Positions 25,901 through 33,290 of a DNA stretch of 64,000 nucleotides are shown piece after piece. The position numbers were made by a program, and so were the translations under genes. The notes under the pieces are model-generated. The model did not search any database, was not told the DNA's origin, and saw nothing but the letters and a program-made list of their open reading frames with translations. Each line of letters opens with the position of its first letter. Position 1 is the first letter of the stretch. Source of the stretch: CFX5 sp023384495 (GTDB lineage: Bacteria > Chloroflexota > Anaerolineae > Caldilineales > Caldilineaceae); the NCBI GenBank assembly GCA_048499455.1, contig JASNZV010000016.1, positions 124,001 through 188,000 on the forward strand. The letters run 5' to 3'.

Positions 25901-26978
25901 CGACTTCAACAATCTGCTCATGGTCATCCTGGGCTACAGTGACCTTCTGTTGGCCGGCCATGTCACGGCCGGTCCCATGATGAACATGGTGGCCTCGATC
26001 AAGGATGCAGGCGAGCGCGCCGCCAATCTGACGCGCCAGTTGCTTGCCTTTAGCCGCAAGCAGCTGTTGGCGCCCCAGGTGCTCGACCTCAACGACGTGG
26101 TGGGCAACATCGAAAAAATGGTCCGGCGGTTGATCGGCGAAGACGTTGTGCTAACCAGCGTCCTCCAGCCCAACCTCAGCCGCATCAAGGTCGATCCCGG
26201 CCAGATCGAGCAAGTGATCATCAATCTGGCCGTCAACGCCCGCGACGCCATGCCTGCCGGGGGGCGTCTGACCATTGAAACGGCTGATGTGGAGATCAGC
26301 GACGAGCAGAGCCGCCACAAGTTCGATTGCAGGCCGGGTCGCTACGTGGCCTTGATCATGACGGACACCGGCATAGGGATGACGCCTGAGGTCAAGTCCC
26401 GTATCTTTGAACCGTTCTTCACAACCAAAGAGCCCGGTAAGGGAACCGGCCTGGGGCTGGCGACCATTTTTGGGATCGTGAAACAGAGCGATGGCCAGAT
26501 TGAGGTCTACAGCGAGGTTGGGGGGGGCGCGCAGTTCAAAATCCTCTTTCCGGCAGTGGACGGCCGTCCAACATCGCCGACGGACGCGCAGGGCGCCCCG
26601 CGCGCAGAGGGTGAGACCATCTTGTTGGTTGAAGATGAGCAGCAAGTGCGCCAGGTTGCCCGCCTGGCCCTTGAGGCGCACGGTTACCACGTGTTGGAAG
26701 CGGTCAACGGCCGGAATGCGATCGACATGATCGAAAGTGGGCAACACCCAATCCACCTGGTCATCACCGACGTGGTGATGCCGGAGATGGGGGGGAGGCA
26801 ACTGGTTGAACACCTGCGCCACCACCACCCGGGCATCAAGGTACTGTTTATCAGCGGCTACACCGATGACGCCATCGTCCGTCATGGCATCATTGAGGCG
26901 ACGGATGACTTCCTACAGAAGCCATTCTCGCCCGTGGCGTTGGCCAGACAGGTGCGCAATCTGCTCGACCGTTCATGA
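22947..26978 (+). CDS. hybrid histidine kinase (REC-like, PAS2, GAF, PAS3, HisKA, HATPase, REC)
   Basis: A 1343-residue soluble hybrid sensor kinase with no membrane segment. Approximate order: a degenerate receiver-like domain (5-125; LLLDWEQP keeps the Asp but the acidic pair is replaced by SE), PAS (138-265), PAS (268-395), GAF (405-575), PAS (588-710), PAS (714-835), PAS (837-960), HisKA with phosphoacceptor His near 985 (GGVAHDFNNLL), HATPase with N box NLAVNARDAM (1091), DTGIGM and GKGTGLGLA (1164), and a C-terminal receiver (1225-1340; VEDEQQ, ITDVVMPEMGG, LQKPF). The ATG at 22947 follows CGGAGG; the earlier start at 22872 lies in a hairpin and is rejected. The PAS and GAF set suggests cytoplasmic redox, light or ligand sensing. 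No partner regulator is adjacent. Confidence 0.87.
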   Translation: MASPVPIRVLRVSETPIQARLPDGWLADAPGVAWEHAETLAAASALLASRPADALLLDWEQPGEPAVQAIHALYRHAPHIPIVVMTGCDDELFGLQCIQAGAQDYLVRGQANRRTVSRALKYAVARSRTCHDITKQRRMEEALRASESRLRAIIESEPECVKLVSVDGRLLEMNPAGLRLIEADDGAQVLGQPIGRLIHPEDRAAFAELHQRASQGESRQLTFRITGLKGTTRWVETHSTPLRGESGAITAVLSVTRDITGRKQAEESLHRSKVFLQSTLDALTSHIAILDETGVILAVNEAWRRFGRDNGSQSGGNDVGANYLAITDAAASEETENAAEIAAALRNIVLGNITEAHVEYPCHSPFAERWFIAHISGFDDRGQRRVVIAHENISDQRFAEAALERQLKNIAALFTLSQDVSANLELENVYAAAHRAAASLMPGECFVISLVDEAKQEAEDVYLWDRDRLWAGERYPAGEDLVHYMVTTGKPLRVGYWGESHYRLTGATDFGYQDEPTLSVLAAPLLRAGGKPIGMMSIQSYMPGAYSAEHERLLVTLASHVASAIDNARLYEEAQRELFERKRAEARLQASEALLRVASRLGRLGGWAVEAQGQTMTWSDEVRAIHEAPPDFVCTVEEQISFFAPEHRDVLREAFLACMHDGVPFDLERQLVTMAGRRLWVRVMGEAVRDGAGETLRVQGACQDISERIAAEDLLRLQGAALGAAANAIVITTRDGTIEWANAAFTTLTGYQTAEAIGKKPGELVGSGLYDEAFYKTMWGTILAGEIWHNEIINRRKDGSFYTEEMTITPLKNDQGVISHFIAVKRDITTRKRAENALRESEERFRLLSKATSDAIWDWDLNTDMVWWSEGYETLFGYRRDEVKSPVTSWTNHIHPEDREWVVQGIYDVIEHGETGWQREYRFLRKDGSIAYVLDRGYVIRDAAGKAARMIGGMTDLTEQRSLEAQLRQSQKMEAIGQLAGGVAHDFNNLLMVILGYSDLLLAGHVTAGPMMNMVASIKDAGERAANLTRQLLAFSRKQLLAPQVLDLNDVVGNIEKMVRRLIGEDVVLTSVLQPNLSRIKVDPGQIEQVIINLAVNARDAMPAGGRLTIETADVEISDEQSRHKFDCRPGRYVALIMTDTGIGMTPEVKSRIFEPFFTTKEPGKGTGLGLATIFGIVKQSDGQIEVYSEVGGGAQFKILFPAVDGRPTSPTDAQGAPRAEGETILLVEDEQQVRQVARLALEAHGYHVLEAVNGRNAIDMIESGQHPIHLVITDVVMPEMGGRQLVEHLRHHHPGIKVLFISGYTDDAIVRHGIIEATDDFLQKPFSPVALARQVRNLLDRS

Positions 26979-27020
26979 GGCAATGTCATCGCGATTATCG
27001 TGGGCCGATAGAAATGATAA

Positions 27021-27077
27021 GGGGTGCGCCCGAAATGTGGGGGCCGCTGACACTTTTCCTCAAATTCTGGATGCGCC
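27021..27077. repeat. short inverted-repeat element, family A related
   Basis: A 57-base element with ends GGGGTGCGCCCGAAATGTGG and AAATTCTGGATGCGCC, which are complementary to each other and match the outermost ends of the elements at 13760 and 14664. The inner AACGTCCCCGGC part is missing, so it would be an internally deleted copy. It lies 43 bases after the kinase stop. The stretch 27078-27144 shows no other feature. Confidence 0.5.
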
Positions 27078-27144
27078 GAAAAGTAAAGATGGGTCTTGAC
27101 GTTGGGCCTACTCTATGTTACCATTGAACTAATCTGAACTGAAT

Positions 27145-27261
27145 ATGGGCTGGGGAGTAGCCTCCTGCAGATGCAGGCCAAGCGGCCGTCAAGACAGAAG
27201 AGTTCGTTCAGGGCTTTTCTCGGTTGCTTGTAAGTGTGTGAACACGATTGGCGAGACCGCC
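27145..27261 (+). promoter_or_regulatory. yybP-ykoY manganese riboswitch aptamer
   Basis: The sequence carries the conserved marks of this Mn2+-sensing RNA class in order: GGGGAGTAGCC (27152), a first hairpin CCTGCA/TGCAGG, GGCCGTCAAGACAG, and GGCGAGACCGCC (27250-27261). The outer stem P1 can form between GGCTGG at the start and CCGCC at the end. Established knowledge: yybP-ykoY RNAs bind Mn2+ and control Mn2+ exporters and other cation transporters. It sits 282 bases before a CaCA exchanger and in the same direction, and overlaps a terminator, which fits control by transcription termination. Confidence 0.83.
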
Positions 27262-27329
27262 ACAACGCTGTCAGGGTGATAGTTGTTCTTGGTCACCGCT
27301 TGGAGCGTTGGGGGGGTCTCGTTTTTTTT
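27252..27329 (+). terminator. intrinsic terminator of the riboswitch expression platform
   Basis: CGAGACC (27252) pairs with GGTCTCG (27315) and CAACGCT (27263) with AGCGTTG (27304), with an inner hairpin GGTGA/TCACC, and eight T follow directly. The 5' strand is the end of the Mn aptamer (GCGAGACCGCC), so aptamer and terminator are mutually exclusive: metal binding should disrupt the terminator and turn the exchanger on. The remaining leader 27330-27542 has GC-rich hairpin-forming sequence (GTCGGTCTGGTCACGGACCGAC) of unknown use. Confidence 0.8.
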
Positions 27330-27542
27330 GTTGGTGTCGAGCTGGCCCTACCTTGCCCGTTTGGGGCGCTGGACAGATGTAAGAACGGTGGCGCAATTTT
27401 GGTGCTTTACGATTTCTGCTCACGACGAGTCGCGGACCCGTCGTCGGTCTGGTCACGGACCGACCGGAGCACATGAATCGTGAATCACGAAATTTTGGTT
27501 GTCTGTAGTGCGGCGTGGCTGTGCGTTTGAAAGGATCTGCTC

Positions 27543-28661
27543 GTGGATATGACTTTGATTGGCATGTTGGTGGCTGGTTTATTGCTGCTGGCCGTAGGTG
27601 GGGAAATCTTAGTGCGCGGGGCCTCCAAATTGGCGCTGATCGGCGGCATCTCGCCCCTGGTGATTGGTCTGACGGTCGTTGCATTTGGCACCAGCGCCCC
27701 AGAATTGGCCGTGAGCATTCAGGCTGGGCTGACCGGCAACGCCAACATCGGGGTTGCCAATGTGGTGGGCAGCAACATCTTCAACATTCTCTTTATTTTG
27801 GGTATTTGTGCTGCAATTCTTCCCTTGACCGTCTCGCAACAGTTGATTCGCCTTGATGTGCCGCTCATGATCGGCGTGTCGATTCTGGTCTACTTGATGG
27901 CGCTCGATGGGCGCATCAGCTTTTGGGATGGCGCACTGCTTGCCACTGGCGTTATCGTGTACACCGTCTGGGCGATCCGCAAGAGCCGGCAAGAGAATGC
28001 GGCCATCCAGGCAGAATATGCCGAGGAGTTCGGCGAACCGCCCGGCACGCGCCATTCGGCGCTGGATGTCGCCATGCAGTTTGGCCTGGTGATCGCCGGG
28101 TTGCTCATCTTGGTGTTGGGGTCGCGCTGGCTGGTGGATGGCGCGGTGGCGCTGGCCCAGGTGTTGGGTGTCAGCGATGTAGTCATCGGCCTGACCATCG
28201 TCGCCGTCGGCACGTCGCTGCCCGAGGTCGCCACCTCGATTGTGGCCGCGGTGCGCGGTGAGCGCGACATTGCAATTGGCAACATTGTGGGGAGCAATCT
28301 GTTCAATCTTCTCTCCATTCTCGGGTTTGCCAGCATGGCGACGCCGGGGGGGATGGCAGTGGCCCAGTCGGTGTTGCGCTTTGACATGATCGTCATGTTG
28401 GCGGTTGCGCTGGCCTGCCTGCCGATCTTTTTCTCAGGCTGGCAGATTGCTCGCTGGGAGGGTTGGCTCTTTTTTGGTTCGTACATTGCCTACACCACCT
28501 ATCTGGTGCTCAACGCCACGCAAAGCGCCCTCTTGCCCTTCTATACCAATCTGATGCTCTATGGTTTTTTGCCGGCGATCACCATTGTGCTCACCGTGGT
28601 TGGCGTTCGGGCGATCCGTACGAATGGTAGTGGTTCACTAATTGAAACTGCGGCGGATTAG
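27543..28661 (+). CDS. CaCA-family cation antiporter (YrbG-like calcium/sodium exchanger)
   Basis: A 372-residue inner-membrane exchanger with about ten hydrophobic helices and the two inverted alpha repeats of the Ca2+/cation antiporter family: VIGLTVVAFGTSAPELAVS with VVGSNIFNILFILG, and VIGLTIVAVGTSLPEVATS with IVGSNLFNLLSILG. Each holds the conserved Glu (PE) and Asn used for ion binding. GTG 27543 is the first possible start and ATG 27549 an alternative. It lies behind a manganese riboswitch and terminator, so it may export Mn2+ (or Mn2+ and Ca2+) rather than only Ca2+; this is inference from regulation. Confidence 0.88.
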   Translation: MDMTLIGMLVAGLLLLAVGGEILVRGASKLALIGGISPLVIGLTVVAFGTSAPELAVSIQAGLTGNANIGVANVVGSNIFNILFILGICAAILPLTVSQQLIRLDVPLMIGVSILVYLMALDGRISFWDGALLATGVIVYTVWAIRKSRQENAAIQAEYAEEFGEPPGTRHSALDVAMQFGLVIAGLLILVLGSRWLVDGAVALAQVLGVSDVVIGLTIVAVGTSLPEVATSIVAAVRGERDIAIGNIVGSNLFNLLSILGFASMATPGGMAVAQSVLRFDMIVMLAVALACLPIFFSGWQIARWEGWLFFGSYIAYTTYLVLNATQSALLPFYTNLMLYGFLPAITIVLTVVGVRAIRTNGSGSLIETAAD

Positions 28662-28662
28662 A

Positions 28663-28689
28663 GCCCAATCAATGAGATGCTGATTGGGC
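28663..28689. other. hairpin after exchanger gene
   Basis: A 9-base-pair perfect stem, GCCCAATCA against TGATTGGGC with a 9-base loop, directly behind the stop codon. No T run follows on either strand, so it is a weak terminator candidate or an mRNA 3'-end stabiliser between convergent genes. Confidence 0.4.
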
Positions 28690-28726
28690 AACAAAGGGCT
28701 GAAGGCTGGTCTACAAACAGAGTGAA

Positions 28727-29542
28727 TCACCGGCGATCTTCCCGGATAGTAGGGGCTTCCGGGAAGAGAGACTCATTGAGTTCGTAGTTGAGCAAGGGCC
28801 GAAAATTGACGATTGGCCCTTCCCGCCAGGCGCCATCGACAAGCCGAGGCGGCAGGCCGCATATCTCCACCTGGGTGGGGCCGCGCGCCGCCAGCGTCAG
28901 CCCCACCAGCCCGGCCACCACCGCTTGCAGCTCGTCATGAGACGGCGCATGGACCATGCTCAGCTCGAAGTGGCGCTGCAGGTGAGCCAGCCAGACGGCT
29001 TCATCCCCCCGGCGCACAGCAGCTTTACTGGGCAGCGGGCGTAGCCCCAGTGCGCGCCACGCTGCCGTCGGGTAAACCTCAATGGCCACCGGCTTTGCCG
29101 GCGACCCCTCATGCGGGCCGCCAAAGCGGGGCCAACCCGCTTGCGCAAAGGCATCAAATAGATCCACAGAAAATTGAACAAAGCGCAACGAAGACCCCGG
29201 CTTTGCGTGGCCCGGCAGCCCACTTTTGGCCTGGGTGTTGAGCCGGCGCTCACAAACGCGGGCATATGGCAGACCATTCTGTGGGTCTTGCCAGCCTTGC
29301 GGCCCGTCCACGGCGACGACATGGATCGACGTCTGTTGATTGAGTTGAGCGACAAGCCGCACCAACGCCGCCACGGATGGCGGATCGCGTAAGAGAGCGC
29401 TGGGGCGAATGAGTTCCACGCTGATCTGGGTGCGTTGCGCCGTCAGCAGCGCCATGCCAATATCCGCATAGCGGCGTGTGGCTAGATCAATGCCGAGGAT
29501 GTGCACGTCACACGTCCTATGTGGTCCTGTTGCGCGCAGCAC
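28727..29542 (-). CDS. DUF429 family protein
   Basis: A protein of up to 271 residues of the DUF429 family, which has an RNase H-like fold and no known function. The family pattern is visible: HILGIDLATRRYADIGMALL near the N-terminus (first Asp), VVAVDGPQGW in the middle and the PTAAWRALGLRPLPSKAA segment. The GTG at 29542 gives the full frame, but a GTG at 29506 begins right at the first strand and is as likely. It lies 26 bases after the hydantoinase gene on the same strand; a shared transcript is possible, a functional link is not evident. Confidence 0.7.
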   Translation of the reverse strand: MLRATGPHRTCDVHILGIDLATRRYADIGMALLTAQRTQISVELIRPSALLRDPPSVAALVRLVAQLNQQTSIHVVAVDGPQGWQDPQNGLPYARVCERRLNTQAKSGLPGHAKPGSSLRFVQFSVDLFDAFAQAGWPRFGGPHEGSPAKPVAIEVYPTAAWRALGLRPLPSKAAVRRGDEAVWLAHLQRHFELSMVHAPSHDELQAVVAGLVGLTLAARGPTQVEICGLPPRLVDGAWREGPIVNFRPLLNYELNESLFPEAPTIREDRR

Positions 29543-29568
29543 TGGCCGGGTATAGGCGTGGCGGAGGG

Positions 29569-31599
29569 CTATCGTGAGAGGCGAAGGTTGTGATATTCGT
29601 CCACGGTCACGGCCCAGCCTGGCATGACGACCGTGGTGGCGTCCAACTGATAGACCAATGCCGGCCCCAAAAATCGGTGACCGGCGCGCAATTGCTGCCG
29701 ATCATAACAGGGAGTCATCGTAACAACAGACTCCGAAAACCAGAGTGGTTTGTGCTCCACAATGGCGGCGGTGGCATCCGGCCCGCCCGGGGCCTCCACC
29801 GGCAATGTGGGATGGGCGCCAGGCCCGCGCCCTCGAATGCGCAGCGTGACGACCTCCACCTTGCCCTCTGGCAAGGCATAGCCATAACGTTGCTCATGCG
29901 CCCGATGAAAGTGCGCCAGCGCCTGGTTAAGCGAATCCCCAGTCAGCGGCGTGTCAATGGGCGCGGTCAACTCAAAGCTCTGGCCGCGGTAGCGCATGTC
30001 CAGCGCGGCGGTGAGCGCCGGCTGGGCCACGCCATCGGCGCGCAACACAGCCAGCACCCGTTCGGCCAGGCCGGCATAGGTCTGGCGCAGCGGCGCAATG
30101 TCGGCGCAGAGCGCAGCGGCAGGCTGCAAGACCGACTGCGCCGCGTCGCTGACCACATCCGCCACCAACATGCCATAGGCGCTGAGGACTCCAGGGTGAA
30201 GCGGGATCAAGATATGGCGAATGCCCAAGGCCTGGGCCAGATCGCAGGCATGCAATGGCCCAGCCCCGCCAAATGGAAGCAAGATAAACTGTCGAGGGTC
30301 ATATCCACGCTCGACCGAAACACGGCGCAGAGCGCGTTCCATCACCGCGTTGACGATGCGCACAACGCCGAGGGCCGCCGCCTGCGCCCCCAACCCCAAC
30401 CTTGCGCCGAGCGCCGCCAGCGCCCCCTGGGCCGCGTCCACATCCAGCGTCACATCCCCCTGCCCGCCGAGGAACCCCTTGGGGTCGAGCCGGCCCAAGA
30501 CCACATTGGCGTCGGTGACGGTCGGCTCCACACCGCCACGGCCATAGCAGACGGGGCCGGGAAGCGCGCCCGCGCTGCGCGGCCCCACGCGCAGCCCGCC
30601 GGCTGCGTCCAATTCGGCAATGCTGCCGCCACCCGCCCCCACCGTGTGAATATCGATCACCGGCAGCCGAAGCGGCAACTCGGCAATGGCGCTCTCCGGC
30701 GTGGTGGGAATCTCACCCGGGCAAAGGGCCACATCGGTGCTGGTGCCCCCCATGTCCAGCGTGAGCAGGTTGAGCGTTGGCCCATTGGTTGCCTGGCGGG
30801 CCACCTCGAATGCGCCAACCACACCGCCAGCCGGCCCACTGAGCACCAGGCGAGCGGCCTGGCGCGCCGCCTGGTGTAGGCCGATGGCGCCACCGTTCGA
30901 CTGGAGGATGCGCACTGAAGCGACCTTACCCAGCGCGTCGCGCAGCCGGCTCAGATAACGGGCCACCAGTGGCTGCACATAGGCATTGATCACCGTGGTG
31001 GCGGTGCGTTCAAATTCGCGATATTCGGGCAGGATTTCGCTGCTGAGCGAAAGGGGCAGGTCGGGCAGATATTGTTGCAGAATAGCGGCGGCGCGCTGTT
31101 CATGCGCAGGGTTGCGGAACGAAAACAGAAAGACAACCGCCAGACTCTCGACACCGTCGTTGCGCAGTTGGTGGGCCAATTGGATAATCTGATCCTCATC
31201 CAACGGCGTCAAGACCGCGCCCTGTGCGTCAAGCCGTTCGAGGGCCTCGAGCCGAAGCTCGTCGGCGACGAGGGGCGCCGAGCGTTGCTGGCTTAACCGG
31301 TAGAGGTGGGGACGCTGTTGACGGCCAATCAGCAGCACGTCAGCAAAGCCGGCGGTGGTGAGCAGTGCGGTCTTGGCGCCGCGCCGTTCGAGCAGCGCAT
31401 TGGTGGCGACGGTCATACCGTGGACAATGACAGCCTGCTCGATGCCCAACGCGGCCAGCCCTTCTAAGATGGCGCGGCTTTGGTCTGCCGGTGTGGTCGA
31501 ACGCTTGTGTACCCGTATCTGGCCGTCGATCAGGGCAAAGAAATCGGTGAAAGTGCCACCCACATCGATGCCGACCAGGGCTAATCGATTCATTGTCAT
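29569..31599 (-). CDS. hydantoinase/oxoprolinase A-type protein (HyuA-like)
   Basis: A protein of about 676 residues of the HyuA/N-methylhydantoinase A family, ATP-dependent enzymes that open lactam rings (hydantoins, 5-oxoproline). It starts with LVGIDVGGTFTDFFALIDG (actin-like ATPase phosphate-1 motif), continues with IVHGMTVATNALLERRGAKTALLTTAGF, and has the second motif LLTLDMGGTSTDVALCPGE and LPFGGAGPLHACDLAQALG. The start is uncertain between ATG 31599 and ATG 31593, with no clear ribosome binding site. The partner subunit HyuB, normally adjacent, is not found here; it would have to be encoded elsewhere. Confidence 0.86.
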   Translation of the reverse strand: MTMNRLALVGIDVGGTFTDFFALIDGQIRVHKRSTTPADQSRAILEGLAALGIEQAVIVHGMTVATNALLERRGAKTALLTTAGFADVLLIGRQQRPHLYRLSQQRSAPLVADELRLEALERLDAQGAVLTPLDEDQIIQLAHQLRNDGVESLAVVFLFSFRNPAHEQRAAAILQQYLPDLPLSLSSEILPEYREFERTATTVINAYVQPLVARYLSRLRDALGKVASVRILQSNGGAIGLHQAARQAARLVLSGPAGGVVGAFEVARQATNGPTLNLLTLDMGGTSTDVALCPGEIPTTPESAIAELPLRLPVIDIHTVGAGGGSIAELDAAGGLRVGPRSAGALPGPVCYGRGGVEPTVTDANVVLGRLDPKGFLGGQGDVTLDVDAAQGALAALGARLGLGAQAAALGVVRIVNAVMERALRRVSVERGYDPRQFILLPFGGAGPLHACDLAQALGIRHILIPLHPGVLSAYGMLVADVVSDAAQSVLQPAAALCADIAPLRQTYAGLAERVLAVLRADGVAQPALTAALDMRYRGQSFELTAPIDTPLTGDSLNQALAHFHRAHEQRYGYALPEGKVEVVTLRIRGRGPGAHPTLPVEAPGGPDATAAIVEHKPLWFSESVVTMTPCYDRQQLRAGHRFLGPALVYQLDATTVVMPGWAVTVDEYHNLRLSR

Positions 31600-31648
31600 G
31601 ATTTCGAGTTCCAACCATCCATTGTTGCGCACCCTGCGTCTTTGCGCT

Positions 31649-31677
31649 TTGCCTCAACGTATGGCCTTGGGTATAAT
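31649..31677 (+). promoter_or_regulatory. sigma-70-type promoter
   Basis: TTGCCT and TATAAT separated by 17 bases, the -10 preceded by GGG. It points to the BMP transporter genes, whose first ATG is 336 bases further on, implying a long leader. It overlaps the start region of the divergent hydantoinase gene. Confidence 0.55.
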
Positions 31678-32012
31678 ACGCGTAGGTGGCTAAACCCTGT
31701 CTCAGAAGTTGTTCAAAAAGCAGACGCCACGCGAGCGCGATGCCCCTCAGGGTTTTCCGTCGCCACAGGTAAATACTCTCTGGCGACATTCTCACACAGA
31801 TAGGAAGCTCTGGTCAACATGCAGAGCACCCAAGCAGGATTTACACCTCTTTTTCTACAGGCGTAATCAGCAGCCCATCTGAGTTCGGTCAAGCATCACC
31901 ACACCGCTTTCGACCAGGCTGCGCTACAATCAACCGATAAATGTATCTATCGTTTACACAGGATCCGTAGCGCCTGAGTGGCTCAGGCAAAGTTCAAGGA
32001 GAAACGATACCT
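31678..32012 (+). other. leader/intergenic region before the BMP transporter operon
   Basis: A 335-base stretch without a gene. I see a CGATA-n8-TATCG palindrome at 31935-31952 (CGATAAATGTATCTATCG, one mismatch in the inner part) that may be an operator, a short GCCTGAGTGGCTCAGGC hairpin near 31972-31988, and the AAGGAG ribosome binding site of the lipoprotein gene. A short minus-strand frame (31700-31795) has no recognisable product. Confidence 0.4.
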
Positions 32013-33110
32013 ATGTGGAAGCGAGCATGGAGTCTGTCCATTGTGTTGCTTGTGTTTGCCGTGGTGGCGGCCTGCGCCGCGCCGACCGCTGTCCCCACCG
32101 GTGGCGCCGCCGCGCCGACCGCTGCCGCCGAAGAAGCTGGCGCCGATGATGGTGCAGGCATGGCGATCAAGATCGGGTTGGTGACCGATGTCGGCCGCGT
32201 CAACGACCGCAGCTTCAACCAGTCAGCTTGGGAAGGCGTCGTGCAGGCGGCGCAAGCGTTGGGGCTGGCCGAGGGGGATAATTACAAGTTTATCGAGACC
32301 CAGGACCCCTCCGATTATGCCGACAACATTGACCAGTTCATCGACGGCGGCTTTAATGTCATTGTGAGCGTCGGCTTTGCCCTGGGCGAGGCTACTGCGC
32401 GGGCGGCGCAAGAGAACCCCGATGTCATGTTCATTGGCGTCGACCAGTTTCAGGTAGAGACCATCCCCAATCTGACCGGGTTGATCTTCCACGAAGACCA
32501 GTCGGGCTTCTTGGCTGGGGCGTTGGCCGCCCAACTGAGCCAGACGGGCAAGATCGCGGCGGTGTTGGGCACCGACCTGGTGCCGCCGGTGGTGGCCTTC
32601 AAGGAAGGCTATGAGCTGGGCGCCAAGTATATCAACCCCGATATCGAGATCATCTCGACCTATCACCCCGGTGGATTGGATCGCGCCTTTACCGACCCAG
32701 AGTGGGGCGCCAACACCGCCAAGCAGGCGCTCGACCAGGGCGCGGATGTGATCTTTGGCGCTGGCGGAAGCACGGGTAACGGCGCCCTGCAAGAGGTGGC
32801 CGCGGCGGCCACAACCGGCGCTGAGGTCTACTGCATTGGCGTGGACTCGGATCAGTGGGAGACGCTGCCGGCCGCGCATCCGTGTTTGGTCTCCAGCGCA
32901 ATGAAGCTGATCACCCCGGGTGTGGTCGAATTGGTGATGATGGCAAAGGATGGCGCCTTCCCCGGCGGCAACTACTTCGGCGGCGCCGGCCTCGCACCCT
33001 TCCACGATTTTGAAGAGCAGATCCCACAAGAAGTGAAAGACATGCTGATCGAGATCGATGCGGCCCTCAAAGATGGCTCCCTGCAAACTGGATACAACCC
33101 AGGCCAGTGA
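32013..33110 (+). CDS. BMP-family ABC transporter substrate-binding lipoprotein
   Basis: A 365-residue lipoprotein that should bind nucleosides or related ligands outside the membrane for the ABC importer encoded next. The lipobox VAAC ends at Cys21 after a hydrophobic segment; a low-complexity Ala/Pro/Thr linker follows. The BMP (PnrA/Med-like) fold is shown by IGLVTDVGRVNDRSFNQSAW, FIGVDQFQ and GAKYINPDIEI. A good AAGGAG site precedes the ATG. Downstream a strong hairpin separates it from the permease genes, which would favour more binding protein than permease. The ligand is inferred from family only. Confidence 0.9.
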   Translation: MWKRAWSLSIVLLVFAVVAACAAPTAVPTGGAAAPTAAAEEAGADDGAGMAIKIGLVTDVGRVNDRSFNQSAWEGVVQAAQALGLAEGDNYKFIETQDPSDYADNIDQFIDGGFNVIVSVGFALGEATARAAQENPDVMFIGVDQFQVETIPNLTGLIFHEDQSGFLAGALAAQLSQTGKIAAVLGTDLVPPVVAFKEGYELGAKYINPDIEIISTYHPGGLDRAFTDPEWGANTAKQALDQGADVIFGAGGSTGNGALQEVAAAATTGAEVYCIGVDSDQWETLPAAHPCLVSSAMKLITPGVVELVMMAKDGAFPGGNYFGGAGLAPFHDFEEQIPQEVKDMLIEIDAALKDGSLQTGYNPGQ

Positions 33111-33178
33111 ACCCCTGTGGCGATTGATTAGGACTTTCGCATCCACAGGGAAGTAGCGAGTCAGGCCAGCAAAGGGGA

Positions 33179-33205
33179 CGGGAGGCGCGCGGCGCCTCCC
33201 GTTTT
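33179..33205 (+). terminator. hairpin terminator/attenuator after binding-protein gene
   Basis: CGGGAGGCGC pairs perfectly with GCGCCTCCCG over a 3-base loop, followed by TTTT. It lies between the lipoprotein gene and the permease gene of the same transporter, so it is probably a partial terminator that lowers downstream expression. Confidence 0.7.
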
Positions 33206-33290
33206 ACCACTCGCCGGTCGGAGGGCCGACCGTGGGTGTGCGGCCCTGTCGCCAGTGTGCAGGCCGTATGTGGCGTGCTGCGAGAGGAAG

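Noticed and set aside
28663..28689. hairpin behind the CaCA exchanger as a true terminator
   Set aside because: Stem is perfect but neither strand has a T run after it; kept only as a low-confidence hairpin.
29590..30879. 429-codon plus-strand frame
   Set aside because: Antisense to the HyuA gene; no family features.
31700..31795. possible transposase fragment on the minus strand in the leader before the BMP gene
   Set aside because: Too short, with no catalytic motif or inverted repeats; similarity is impressionistic only.
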